Program-made: the position numbers and the translations under genes
Notes under the pieces: generated by a model
Database searches by the model: none
What the model was told of the DNA's origin: nothing
What the model saw: the letters and a program-made list of their open reading frames with translations, nothing else
Part shown: piece after piece, positions 39,901-51,203 of the stretch
How the letters are laid out: each line of letters starts with the position of its first letter
How positions within the stretch are numbered: position 1 is the first letter of the stretch
Source of the DNA: Gymnorhina tibicen
Lineage: Eukaryota; Chordata; Aves; Passeriformes; Artamidae
NCBI GenBank assembly: GCA_013399875.1
Contig: VXAZ01002108.1
Location: forward strand, 1,060,120-1,124,119
Reading direction: 5' to 3'
Length of the DNA: 64,000 nt

Positions 39901-41599
39901 ATCTGTGGTTTAATATTGCAGAGGAAAAATCTAGAGAGAAGTTCAGCCCTTTCAGAATCCAGGGTTATTGACCACAAGGAAAAATAATTCTGAAACAATC
40001 AACTGGTAATACATACACATATAGAATCTCTAAGTTACAAAACCATTAATTCCTGAATGAAAACATCACTTTTGCTGCTGCAAATCACTACAACGATGGG
40101 CACCGTGCCTACCTTTGTCAGCATCTTTGCAGGGTGATTTGATAACTGTTTCTAATGGCTCCTACGAAATGTACAGAGTTTATAATACCTCTCCTAGAAA
40201 TTTGACCAGCGCGTTTTCAGGATATTAAATAAATCACTTTACAGACTAACCTAACATTCTATAATGGAAAAAGCCTTAGGAAAATTATTCATTACCTGTT
40301 AGAACATTTAGGTGAACTAATGTATGTAATCCCATCCCAACCTCTGTGGAACAAATACATTCATCAGCTGCATGAGATTAGCACTCCCTAATATATTATC
40401 TGTATGCATAACACCTGTTAACCACATCTCCTTAATAAATAACAGAGGTATATTTCAATTTACCCAAACCCCCACAAATACATATAAATTTAACAGAATC
40501 AGATGGCCAGCTACACAGGTATTAGCTGAAAGGTATGGGCAACATAACACAAATCTAAAAAAGAGTATAAATGCATCTAAAATAATCATTCCAAGGTCTC
40601 TAAAACCTGGTTAAAAACGATTATGTTTTGACATACTGTAATTATACCTGACACAACTAGAGTTAACTGTGATCCTAATTTGCATATCTGCCTATATACA
40701 TATTTTACTCCAGGCTACACTTTTATCCACACATTTAAGAAATATAAACCCACAATTATTCAGAAAAAAAATCTTTTTCTACAGTGTAGTAGAATGTTTA
40801 AAGAGTAAGGAAAAATAGTTGCATTTTGCACAAAGAAAATGATCTAAAATTTTGAGAATACAACATCTCAACCTAAATTTTAGCACTGATGAATGAATGA
40901 TTTGGAATTAATTTATGCTGTTTTGTGTTGTCAAACCCCACTAAGATATTTAAAAAATATTTAATAGTTTACTCCATAAATTTTTCTCTTTATTTATGGG
41001 TTTTTTTGATCTGAAGATGAGTTTTCAGAGGCACAGGAAATCCTCAAAGAATTCTGACAAAAGCTTAGTTTTCCAGACCCGGACCATTCAAGATAAGCTC
41101 CAAATACTAAATACTGGCTGCTTATCTGAATTGGAATCCACATCCAAAACATTTCAAGTGAGTCATTATACGTACTGGCCCTTAGGTTGCTGTGGCTATC
41201 AGCAACACAGACTTCATTTGGAGACAGGATGAAGTTCATAATTCAATTACAAGGATGATTGCCTAATCCATTGAATAAAATGGACATAAAGGGTAAAATA
41301 AACAAAATTCCCAGCTTAGTTTAATGAGATACTTTGACACAAAAAGAAGTAAATTTAGTCAATTCTCCCACAAATACCTGCTGAAAATGTAGATATTTAT
41401 CACTGAACTCCAAATTTAATTGTAGCATAAATTCAATTTAAACAGAGTGCACAGAGTTAAAACTGTATTGTATTAACTGAAAACATGATTTATCCATGCT
41501 TAAGAGTAGACAATAGTATGGAAAGAAGAATCACATTTGAATAATGACCACTATTTGAAGTTCTGAGCATGCTGGGTAAATTTCTGCCATCAAATAGAG
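33980..41599. other. Unique AT-rich non-coding DNA
   Basis: No gene or transposable element was recognised. GC rises at about 34600-34860, where short overlapping frames occur on both strands without domain signatures. A telomere-like string at 34951-34976 is discussed under rejected items. A (CAG)4 run lies at 36931-36943 (cagcagcagcagc). The rest is ordinary unique sequence. Confidence 0.5.
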
Positions 41600-41960
41600 C
41601 AATATAAAAATTACAAAAATGCTTCCTACATTGTTACAAATTAAGGCAATAATTGTTGGTCTATTTTCCAGGAACTATTGATTGCTAGAATTGATGTTGC
41701 AATTAATATCTACCAAGATGCACCGTAGTTAATTAAATTAGTGTAAATTAAATCTCAGAAAGATAATAGCTATTAATTTAACATTAGAACATCAAAGGGT
41801 AAAAAGTGGGAAATAAACAATAGTGAAACAAGTTTAATTTAGTAATGTAGGAAAAAATTCTAATGACTGTGTGAAAACCATTGTGATCTCATGGCAGATA
41901 CAACTAAAACAGTTTAATTTCCATGAAGCATTTTTTAGATTAAATTCAATTTGTTTGGTA
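41600..41960. promoter_or_regulatory. Possible conserved non-coding element
   Basis: AT-rich but non-repetitive sequence with many homeodomain-type cores (gcaattaatatc, gttaattaaattag, gctattaatttaac). Weak evidence only; cross-species alignment would decide. Confidence 0.12.
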
Positions 41961-42502
41961 ATTGTTTTATGAGATCACCAAGCTTCAGTCTGAGGAAAGC
42001 AAGTATATATGCCCACAACAAACAGACTTCTTTGAGATTCTGCATGTTTTAAGTCTAATAACACCACAGGCTGTGTCTTATGCCAATATTATTGTGATAA
42101 ACAGCTCCAAAGCACAGTAAGCACTCTCTTCGCAGAAAACTCGGCAAAGACGAGGATAGGCCCAAACCTTCATGTCAGAGGCCTCTCATCTCATTAGAGC
42201 TTTGATAAGTTCATTTGTTTAAATGGCTGTAGTTCAGCAAATTTATGTTTTAAATTACTTGTGGGAAGTAAGAGATTCCTCCCAACAACTTGAGTTTTTT
42301 TTCTGCATGGGGCAGGTGTCCCCTTCCTAAAGCACCTCTGGGTGCTCCATAGTGGGTGCTCCTCTCCCCTCTTTCCCAGACCTGCTGTTCTTGGTCCTGT
42401 ACATGTTGTAGGCGCCTTAGAGGTGTAACACCTTTTCCTAGGCTGCATCTGCAGCAGGCTGAAGGACCCGAGTTTTCTCTGTTTCTTTTATTCTTCTCAC
42501 AG
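41961..42502. other. Unique non-coding DNA
   Basis: GC is higher at 42300-42470. The segment ends in a long pyrimidine-rich acceptor tract with ctcacag at 42502. Confidence 0.5.
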
Positions 42503-42569
42503 ATCCATCAGAAATTTACTTTTTTAGAACAGGTTCTTCAGAGTATACATGTGGTCCTTGACCTGGCAG
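42503..42569 (+). CDS. Candidate coding exon (unidentified)
   Basis: One of the strongest acceptors in the window: almost uninterrupted pyrimidines from about 42473 ending tcttctcacag. It is followed by 22 open codons starting IHQKFTFLEQ and ending VVLDLA, then a donor-like CAG/GTATAG at 42570. If the donor is not used, the same frame runs on to TAG at 42644-42646, making a possible terminal exon of 47 codons. I do not recognise the product and found no partner exon. The frame also stays open upstream through the acceptor tract, which weakens it slightly as evidence of selection. Confidence 0.22.
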
Positions 42570-43160
42570 GTATAGATCTCTCTGGCAAAGGGAAAAACCA
42601 ATCCCTGCCTTACTGCTTTGGAGGAAAAATTCTTCTTGGATATTAGCTCTCAGTCCTAGCTACATCATTAAATGCAGTGAGAGGAGGTACCAGTTAGACA
42701 AAATGACTTTTGCTTATTAAAAGCCTCACCATAAATCTGTATTATTTACACTCACACAGAAAAAAGATGACCAAATAACTACATCACAGTCTATATTTCA
42801 GTTTCTTACACAGCCCACAATACCACCATTTATTATACCCTCTGTTTATACTTAAACTGAAATGGGTCTAAACAAAAGCAATTCCTTTGTTGCAGTCTTG
42901 GAAGTAAGCCAGATACCTGAACATTCAAAAGGTTTTAGAAAAGTAGTTCCTTCAGGAGATATTTAGGAAATTCCTGAAAGTATATACACTTTTTAAAATA
43001 AAACACTTCTATTATCTCTGTACTAAGACAGAAACTAACCTAGGAATGGGAAAAGAAAAAGAACCAACAAAACCAGAACCAATTTGACTTTCTGCTTCGA
43101 TGAAATGTCTTCCAACAATTAACGATCTTTTTCTACACAAGCTAAAACTAAACCAAATCA
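42570..43160. other. Unique non-coding DNA
   Basis: No gene or repeat recognised apart from the possible read-through of the preceding exon candidate to a stop at 42646. Confidence 0.5.
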
Positions 43161-43244
43161 AAGAATCACATAAGCACAGAACAATTTAGGTTGAAAAGGA
43201 CCTCTAAGATGAGTCCAACCGGTAGCCCAGTACTGCCAAGTGCC
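43161..43244 (-). mobile_element. CR1 3' tail fragment
   Basis: About 84 bases matching the reverse complement of the CR1 3' UTR: aagaatcacataagcacaga, caatttaggttgaaaaggac, ctctaagatgagtccaaccg, and cagtactgccaagtgcc. It contains no coding part. Some avian SINEs borrow a CR1 3' tail, so a SINE origin cannot be excluded from the tail alone. Confidence 0.9.
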
Positions 43245-46200
43245 AAGAATTCCTGCAGTCATGACTTCCTTTGACATGAGCAGGCAACATAATTGGTTTT
43301 ATGCTACACAGGGATGCAAAGTGTGCTTTCAGCGTGTTGCAAAAACATTTCATAATTCTGCTTATACTATCACCATAGTAAATGAAGATTTTCTTTACTG
43401 CAGTTATTTCTACTTTGTGATTATGTGAATGCAGACTCTTCGACAAATGTTCACTTTGCTCCAGTCACCAAAAACTGCCCTCTGAGGACAATAGATAAAA
43501 CAACTTGCCAAATAAAAATCAAGAAATGGTTAGTAGACGGGTAGTAGAAAAAAAAAATGCAATCTCTCCATTGTTGTTTGCAACTGAAAGAGAGTGTTTG
43601 AACATGAGGCTTCTTTCTATGACACAGAATAGGTAGATTTATTTGCTAGTAAGTACAAAGCCCCATAAAAGGCTAAATCTTCAAAGAACATTTTCCTGGT
43701 GTCTGCTACTAAGTAAACATAATCTATAAATCCCTCCAAGCTTAAACGGCAGGAAGAAAACCCACTGTTATAATTACAAGCCAAAGATATTAAAACAACT
43801 ATCCACTTCATAAATAAATACAGAGGGAAAACCTCACACTTCTGGTTGGTAGTGGTACAGCTGCTCCCAGGGGTGAGATAATAACTAGGAAGAAACAAAG
43901 ACTTGCATTCTCAGCGAAACCAGTAAAGTTTATGCACCAAAAATCAGTTCTATAGTCACACATCTTCTTACTGGCAAGCCATGACCAAACAGGTCAATGT
44001 GTTTTGGCTTCTAACCATGTCCCTCAGGACCCAGTGGCAACGCATCAGTGGCAACACGACCTCCCTTTTGTAATGGGGCACTAACTTTGGCACACTTAGC
44101 TAAAATACTGCAAGCATTCCTATGTTAATAGGTCAAGGAAAGATATAATTTTTATATGAGGCCATTTCTGCATTGCACCAAGTTCCCTTTAAGAGAAGCT
44201 ATAAAGGCAATGATTTCCTAATTTGAGAATGCTCCTGGAGTACAGGGACTTTGGAAGGTAAAGTGCCAATATATCCAAGCTCTATGCTGCAAGGCTTGAA
44301 AGGACTGCAAGATAAAAGTGTACTCAAGTAGATATTGGCATGACACAAGTTCTTGGGACCTCTATTTGCAGTAAAAAGTCAGGTGCTATCATCCCATTTA
44401 GAGTTTTTGTGAAGCTCATTTATGAAATATCTACACACAAATATTTGACTTCAGGTGTCAGAATTCCCTCTGTTGGTATGAGAATGAGAGATGGTCGGTA
44501 AACATTTTCACCTATTATTTACAGGTTAGAAGGACTTTTAATATATAAAATCTCCATCTTTAAAGCAGTTTAGTTCACAGGCACTGCTGGATATGTGAGT
44601 TCTGATGTGTCCACCTCAAGTAAGTCCAAATCTGACAGTATGAATTCATTGTTATACACAGTTTCTCATAAGACAGACAAATCAATTGGAATTCACTTTC
44701 ACAGCAAAACCAAAAGAGAAAAATTACTTGAGCTCAAGTCCTGTTACTGTAGCACTGAAACTGAAATTTAATTCTTTTTCCAGTAACTTGCCAAAAGAGA
44801 CTTCAACCTCATGATGTAAAATCCTTATTGAGATGATGTTACCAATGCCTGAACTGACATGGTTTGCCCAGCTTAACCTTCCTGATCTGCTGAAAAGCCA
44901 TTCTGTTATCAAAACACTTACTTTAATCCAAGCAAGGACACACTTTGTCACTGAATTAAAATGATCTTTTTGTCTAAAATGCTTACATCATACTGCTTTG
45001 TCGATTTATAAAAAAAAGCCTTCTCTACCATCTTTCCTAATTCTTATTTATCAACACTAAACATACTTATTTGTTCATCTCATTCAAAAGTTAATGGTAG
45101 CTTTTGTGCATTTTCTTCATTGCTCTAAGCCCTGTATTAAATAGGTGTTCAAAACAAAACAATTACCCTTTTCTCTGTCTGCCTCTATTTCCAAGCCACA
45201 AAAAAACCCAAACAAACTCCCACTTGTTAATAAACCAAAGCATTTAAACACAAAAAAGGCAGTCTTCCTTTGCCCTCCAACTTCAGTAGAGGTAGAGGTT
45301 TCATTTCACCTTGCTGAATCACAAAAATACTTCACTACTACCTTTACACTGGCCTTTCCTAGCACTGCTTTTTCCATGAGTCCCAACTGCTCCTTTCCAT
45401 CACCTTCTCTAGACTTGACAGTAATTAGAAACTCAGCTTTATTTAATATTACTGAACAAAGTGAGAACGTGCTACAATTTTGCAAGACGGAAATTTAAAT
45501 AAATATTTAACAATATTTAATGTTACTGTAGTCACTTCGGTTCAGCTTATGTATTCAAACTCCTGTGAACCCCTCCTGACAGTCCCAGATATTGAGTATT
45601 TATTTACTTGTTACCATCTATTCTATGCTCCTTGCAAGTGCAGAATCAAAACACCAAAAAAGATTCATTATTTCACCATAAACAAGATTAGTTTCATGCT
45701 GTTTCCAAAATAAACAAAAAAACCAATTGAACATACTGAAAAAGTGTTTCAGAGATGTTTTAAAAGAGTACCAACACTTGATTTCTCTTCTTCAAAGAAT
45801 GTTAAATAATCTATGACTTGAATTCAGGTCAACCCCTAGTTTAACGTATTTAATATAAAAAACATGTATTTGTTTAGCACTGTTTGAAACTGAAATGCTT
45901 GCAGCTGAGATTGAGAAAATCAGAACAAAAAAGGTATCTCAAAATGGAAATCATCAAAACCCATCCATCTACAAACATATTTGAGCTGACACATCTTCAG
46001 CTCACATGTCCTTACAAAAAAGGAGGACTGAAAAGTAAATTTATAAAGCATGCTTATGAATGATGAAAAATGCAAATAAGTTTTTAGAATTTGGAGCTGA
46101 ATTTACCTGGACAACTAAAATGAAATATTACTACTTTATCAAGAGATACCAAATAAAAAAGAACTACGGAGCTCCATTTCACACCTGTTTAATTTCATAT

Positions 46201-49200
46201 AAAATATTGGTAAATTTTATTATAGTTTTACTGTTTTTACAATTCTATTACAATATTTCCAAAGAATAACTGAAGGTTATCCGTGCCGCAGTGTTATCAG
46301 TTAGACCTGGTTTAAGATAATTCCAATCACCACTAAAGGATCCTCTACTTTTATTATGAATTTTTTTGAAAAAAAATCCCCATAACCATAAAATCTGTTA
46401 AGGTCTTAGTAAAGATATCTGCTCTTAGAGACAATGTGCTTTTATTAGTGTTTATTTCCATTAGTCAAAACAAGTTAACATCTCTCAGAAAGGTGCCGGG
46501 AATCAGCTCTGTCTTAGACCTGTAGCAACAATGAAAGGAAGTTGCTGTTCTCACAAACAGGCAGTTTCTATTGACCTTAAACAGGATTTTAGAAGACTGC
46601 CCTTTAAATTGATTAGCACTTGTTGTAAGACAAATCAATATAACGTCCATCTAATCTTAATGTAGCTCTTGCTTGTAAAAAAAGTAATGAAGGATTTTTT
46701 TTTATTCTCTATATCTATTTAATTTATGAAATAATGGCCTCTGAAATGACACAGTAGATAATGTCTATTTATAGCAACGACAAATGGAAACAAACTTTGA
46801 GGAATTCACTTAAATTCTAGATAGATACTGAACATTAACAAGCATTTAATTGGAGCTCAAAGAACTGGGTGAATTTTATACTGCTGATCTCAAATTTTTA
46901 AATTCATATTAGTTAATGGGGTTTGTGAAATTATATATCTTATAGATAAATACTTAATTAAAGATCCTAGATCACTAGATTATTCCTGCAAAAAAGAGGA
47001 TAAAGACTTCAATACAACTTCATGTAACAGGAGACCATCCACACTACCATACAATCCTTTGAGTTTTTTCAGAGGGAAAGAATCATACAGCAGATTGCTG
47101 AAGTAAATAAGATTTGCTTTATTATATGCTTTGTAGAAAAAGTCTGTGGGTTTGTTAAGCTTTGCCTCAGATTTTTATCCCTCTGGTCCTCATATAAAAG
47201 CTATGCTTTTGTATAGTTCTGTGGAAGTTAAATCAATTTTCAATTACATAGTCAAAAAAAAAAATCACTTCTGTTCAGAGGATCAGCCCAGGATCCAAGA
47301 AACTTTCACATCCTTGTTTCTCAAATGATGCAATTCAGGTGGTATCCTCTACCCATAACCACTGTAAGCCAAAATCAATTTCTCGTGTACTGTATGTCCA
47401 GAACAGATGAATAATTTGGTCACAATCTGAAAATACAATTTGAGACATTTGAATGTATTACTCATTTTAAGCCAGATTTCTGCACTAACTTTGATTCTTC
47501 CTGTTAAAAGGGGCTTAATTCCAAGAATTAAAAGCCAAACACATGGAGAGAACGCACTGGAATTTAATCTTAAAATCACTTACATTAACATGTGATACTT
47601 TTATTCACATTAAGTAAGACAGTACTTTTTTGTATTTATGTTCTTTCAAATATCCCTCAAGAAAACACTATCCCAAGCCAGGCTGTTGCAACAAATCCCT
47701 CCTATACACTATCAACAGCAAAGCAATTTTAAAACACAAGTGTCCATAAAGATTTTATCCAACAACACCACTCTGTGACTCCTTTTGTTCATCACTGTAA
47801 ATAAGAGAAGTTCCAGTGTAACTGGAAATTAGGAACACAGCATTTCTAAGCATACACAGTAGGTGCCTATTTGACTACAATGACCTAACAAATGGAGGCA
47901 ATCCACTTATTAAACTACTGCCAGTGTCTTTTATATTTATTTCAACAGGATAACACTCTAGAGGTGGCATGTTTACTCCTGTCAGACACATTTTAAATGA
48001 ACAGCTTATCTCAAAAGTTTTGCTTCTTTTGTGAGGACATTTTCCCTGATCCAGACAATAAAAAAATGTGTAAGGATACTATTGCATTAAAAGCTTTCCA
48101 CAGAAGTTAGAAGAAAAAGCGCCCTATTTCCGTGCCTTTACTGATGCCCACTTTAAAAACATGCAGTGCAAAAAAAACAACAAGGAAGAGGATCATTTCA
48201 TGTTTAGCAGGACTCAAAATGCAATAAAATATTAACTGTGTTTTTGTTTTAAAAATTCAAAGGGACACGATGGATGGATATCCTTTGGGCTGCAACAATG
48301 TCACAGGAGTCGGCAGTCTGAGGAAAGAACCAGAATTTCCAGTGTAACTTTGGACAGCTTCCACATCAGCACACAATGATTAAGTAATAATCTCTCTTTC
48401 CACTCCTCTATGAGGAAAGTGCTTTATTGGTCTTGAAACATCTCTCTTTGGTCTTAGGAAAATTGGCACAGTAACAATGTAAACCCCCCAAGTACGTAAC
48501 AAATTTATTATTTAGGTCAAAAATTCTTGATTGAAAATCCAAATACCAATATTTGTCTCTTAAGAAATTCAGTGGAAAGAACTTGTGTTTCCATGATGAA
48601 GTTTTACCATTCTTGTTGAAAACCCCAAGATTAAGGCAAACAGATCCAACAACTAAATTAAGCGTCTACCTCAGGTTTTGCAACAATCTCAAAACATGGG
48701 TGTTCAGGTCCCAGCTTCTATGATCATATTACATCTTCTATTTTTTTATTATTATAAACATATCCTCCCTACTCAAAACAAAACAATCTCCCAGCAGCTT
48801 TTATTAATTATATTTTCTTCTTCTATAGCTTTTCCTTGTTCACCACACCTGATGAAGGCTGAGAAGCCTTTCACCAGCTCAGATAATCTTCTGATTTGGT
48901 ACAAACAGAAAAATAAAAATATTAATGAATTTTACTCTCTTGTTTTATGTATATATCAAATAGCTGCAGAGCAAACAATTTGGCCAAGTAAAAGCCTCAC
49001 AGGTCCCTTTTCTTCCTGAAGAGTTTTTTTCCATACTTTTAACCGGCAATGGAAATTTCTCAAGGTCTTTCTAGAGCTTTGCTACATAACGATTTTTTAA
49101 CACAGTTAAACAAAACTGCTGAAAATCTTTCCTTCCTCAAGGGAATTTCTTTTACAAAAAAAGAATCATGCATGAGACACATAAATTAATTAAATACAAG

Positions 49201-49206
49201 ACATAC
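43245..49206. other. Unique AT-rich non-coding DNA
   Basis: About 6 kb with no recognisable gene. A 117-codon plus-strand frame at 45145-45498 is Ser/Thr/Pro-rich with no domain signature, and I take it as chance. Another plus-strand frame (48678-49019, 113 codons) has no recognisable features either. Near 48250-48450 the sequence is mixed and non-repetitive, with no identifiable function. Confidence 0.5.
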
Positions 49207-49369
49207 CTTATCCAGATAAAAAATGCCATGGCCACATAAATGGACAATTATAAACTCATGGGGCAGGAGCCCACCACTTGCTGTCCTCACCCACCAGCAT
49301 TCCTTTATGCAGCCAATCAAACCCACATCCAGGACCCACTCACCAGATGGAAGCCCAGTGATAATGTTC
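49207..49369 (-). CDS. Candidate internal coding exon (unidentified)
   Basis: On the minus strand an acceptor-like tract reading tcaagtctgtttacag ends at 49370. A 163-base segment follows, ending GATAAG at 49207, with a good donor, GTATGT. One frame is open through all 54 codons: it begins NIITGLPSGEW, passes DVGLIGCIKEC and ends HGIFYLDK. The segment is GC-richer than its flanks. The frame was also open upstream of the acceptor, back to a stop near 49430. The VGLIGCIKEC string faintly recalls the core of laminin-G repeats, but the match is too short to call. It ends in phase 0, compatible with the phase-0 reading of the candidate at 9495-9599, 40 kb downstream on the same strand. Confidence 0.25.
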
Positions 49370-50379
49370 CTGTAAACAGACTTGATGAGTAAGGATCTTA
49401 GGATCTCTCTGTTTTTAGAGTTATGTTAAAAGGCTTTTGAGCATTATCATGCTTTCTTCTTGGGTTAGACCGGAAAAGAACAGTATAGCTTGTATACTAT
49501 ATGGCTTTTTCCTCTTAAAAATATCCTTTTTATGTCATAGTTAGGTTTCAGGGAATGTGCCTAATTAAGGCTAATACTTTCTGGGAAAAAGCAAGGTTTT
49601 AGATCTCTCAAAACCACCTCAGGACCTCCTTGCAGAGACTTGCATAACAGTAGCTCAAATATAAAAACCTCTAAAGCACTTTGAAGTAAAGTTTTATTAA
49701 GACCAAATATATTCAGATATAATTGAAAACTGTAATTGTTTTACTTGGTTCCCCAGTTAAATATTGTTGTATATTCCAGCATTGGTGTTTATATGGCAAG
49801 TATTATGTTAAAAATAGCAAATTTGGTCTAAAGATCTGTCTGAAAATGAGTTCCCTTTGCAGGAGAGTCCTGCAAATACACAAAACAAAAACATGTTATA
49901 TGCAAAAGAAGTTTTAGTGGATTCTGGGAGATTATTAATGTCAGTACAAATAATTTAGACATTAAATATTTACAGAAAATGAGCTTGTAACTGCAATTAA
50001 ATGCATTTTATTTTTTCTATAACCACACTTTCTCCACAAATCAGAATAGGTGCCTGAGACTTATCTCTGCAGGGGCTAAAATCCTTTAATAATTTGGTTT
50101 TAATTTTCTGAAATTAAAGGAAAAAAAAGATATTTAATGCTCCTCGTGGTGTTCAAATACAATAAAACTAGTTCCTGATGAAGAAGAAACCTTAATGAAG
50201 AGCAAGACTTCAGGTAGGTGCCTGAAAGGATGCTGCAGTCAGTAGCTGAAATCTCCTGGGGGTTTTGCATGTGCATAAATGGGTCACATAATCATCCTGA
50301 TATTTGAATAGGCCCTCCTTTAAAAAAAAACCAACTCATTTCTCATCTGTTTACTGTGATCACAAAGCACAGTAGAAAG
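49370..50379. other. Unique non-coding DNA
   Basis: No gene or transposable element was recognised. Confidence 0.5.
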
Positions 50380-50510
50380 TGTGATAATAAGCTGAGATTA
50401 TTATTACTTATCTATTGTAATTCATAAAACAAGAAATTAGGTAATTATGTTAATGAGATAATACAGCCTAGAATTTAAAGAATGATTATGCAAATCACAT
50501 CATGAATAGG
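50380..50510. promoter_or_regulatory. Possible conserved non-coding element with octamer motif
   Basis: A perfect POU/octamer sequence ATGCAAAT lies at 50488-50495. It is preceded by an HNF1/homeodomain-like run (ggtaattatgttaatgag) at about 50439-50456. Function is inferred only from these motifs. Confidence 0.13.
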
Positions 50511-51144
50511 GAAAGGAAGCAAAAGAAAAGTTTTCATACCACAGTCAAACAATTATCCCAGAATTCACACACCCTACTGAACTTTAATTGGAATGAATGG
50601 AATTAAATAATGTATTTTCATACTTTTCTAAACACGAAATACAGCACGCTCGATTCCTCCCAGTCTGGGTAAGTCGCCGTGTAAGCCTGCATGCACAGAG
50701 CACATGTAGGCCACCAAGAAATTTATTTCAAGTTGAAAAAAAAGAAAATAATGGAGTGGCTAAACTGTACTGCTTTATGTAACATCTACCCAAACCCTGC
50801 ATTTCCTTCAGTTAAAGCTTATACAATGTTGATACTTCAACAGATGCTCCCTTCTGGTACCACAATATTCCTTCCCACCAAATTGTGCAAATCAGAATAA
50901 GGTAAAAAGTCTCCCAGGTAATGAACATGAGTAACAATGTCCAAATAATAAAAGATCAGAGCCAACAGTACGGGCAGGTATGTTCCAATGATCCTGTGAT
51001 GGGGGCAGCTGTTAACCCCACTGAGAGAGAAGACTGGATGCCCACAGCTGAGCCCAGGGCTGAGGCAGAAGAACGTCAGGTTTTGTTGCAGTTACTTTGC
51101 TGTTTCTCTTTCAGCAAGGTAAAGAATGTTTGGGTTTAGTTTCT
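50511..51144. other. Unique non-coding DNA with several splice-like sites
   Basis: Plus-strand acceptor-like sites occur at about 50810 (catttccttcag), 50917 (tctcccag) and 51115 (gctgtttctctttcag). A strong donor, GCAG/GTATGT, is at 50977. The 60-base segment 50918-50977 is open in phase 0, beginning VMNMSNNVQI. The acceptor for it is mediocre and no product is recognised, so no exon is called. Confidence 0.35.
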
Positions 51145-51203
51145 TTTTTTTTTTTTTNNNNNNNNNNNNNNNNNNNNNNGTTTTTTTTTTTTTTTTTTTT
51201 TTT
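51145..51203. repeat. Poly-T tract with assembly gap
   Basis: T13 at 51145-51157, then 22 unresolved bases (N) at 51158-51179, one G, then T23 at 51181-51203. The true length is unknown. It could be the A-tail of a minus-strand retroposed sequence, but no body of a processed element was recognised to its left. The gap may also hide sequence other than T. Confidence 0.9.
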
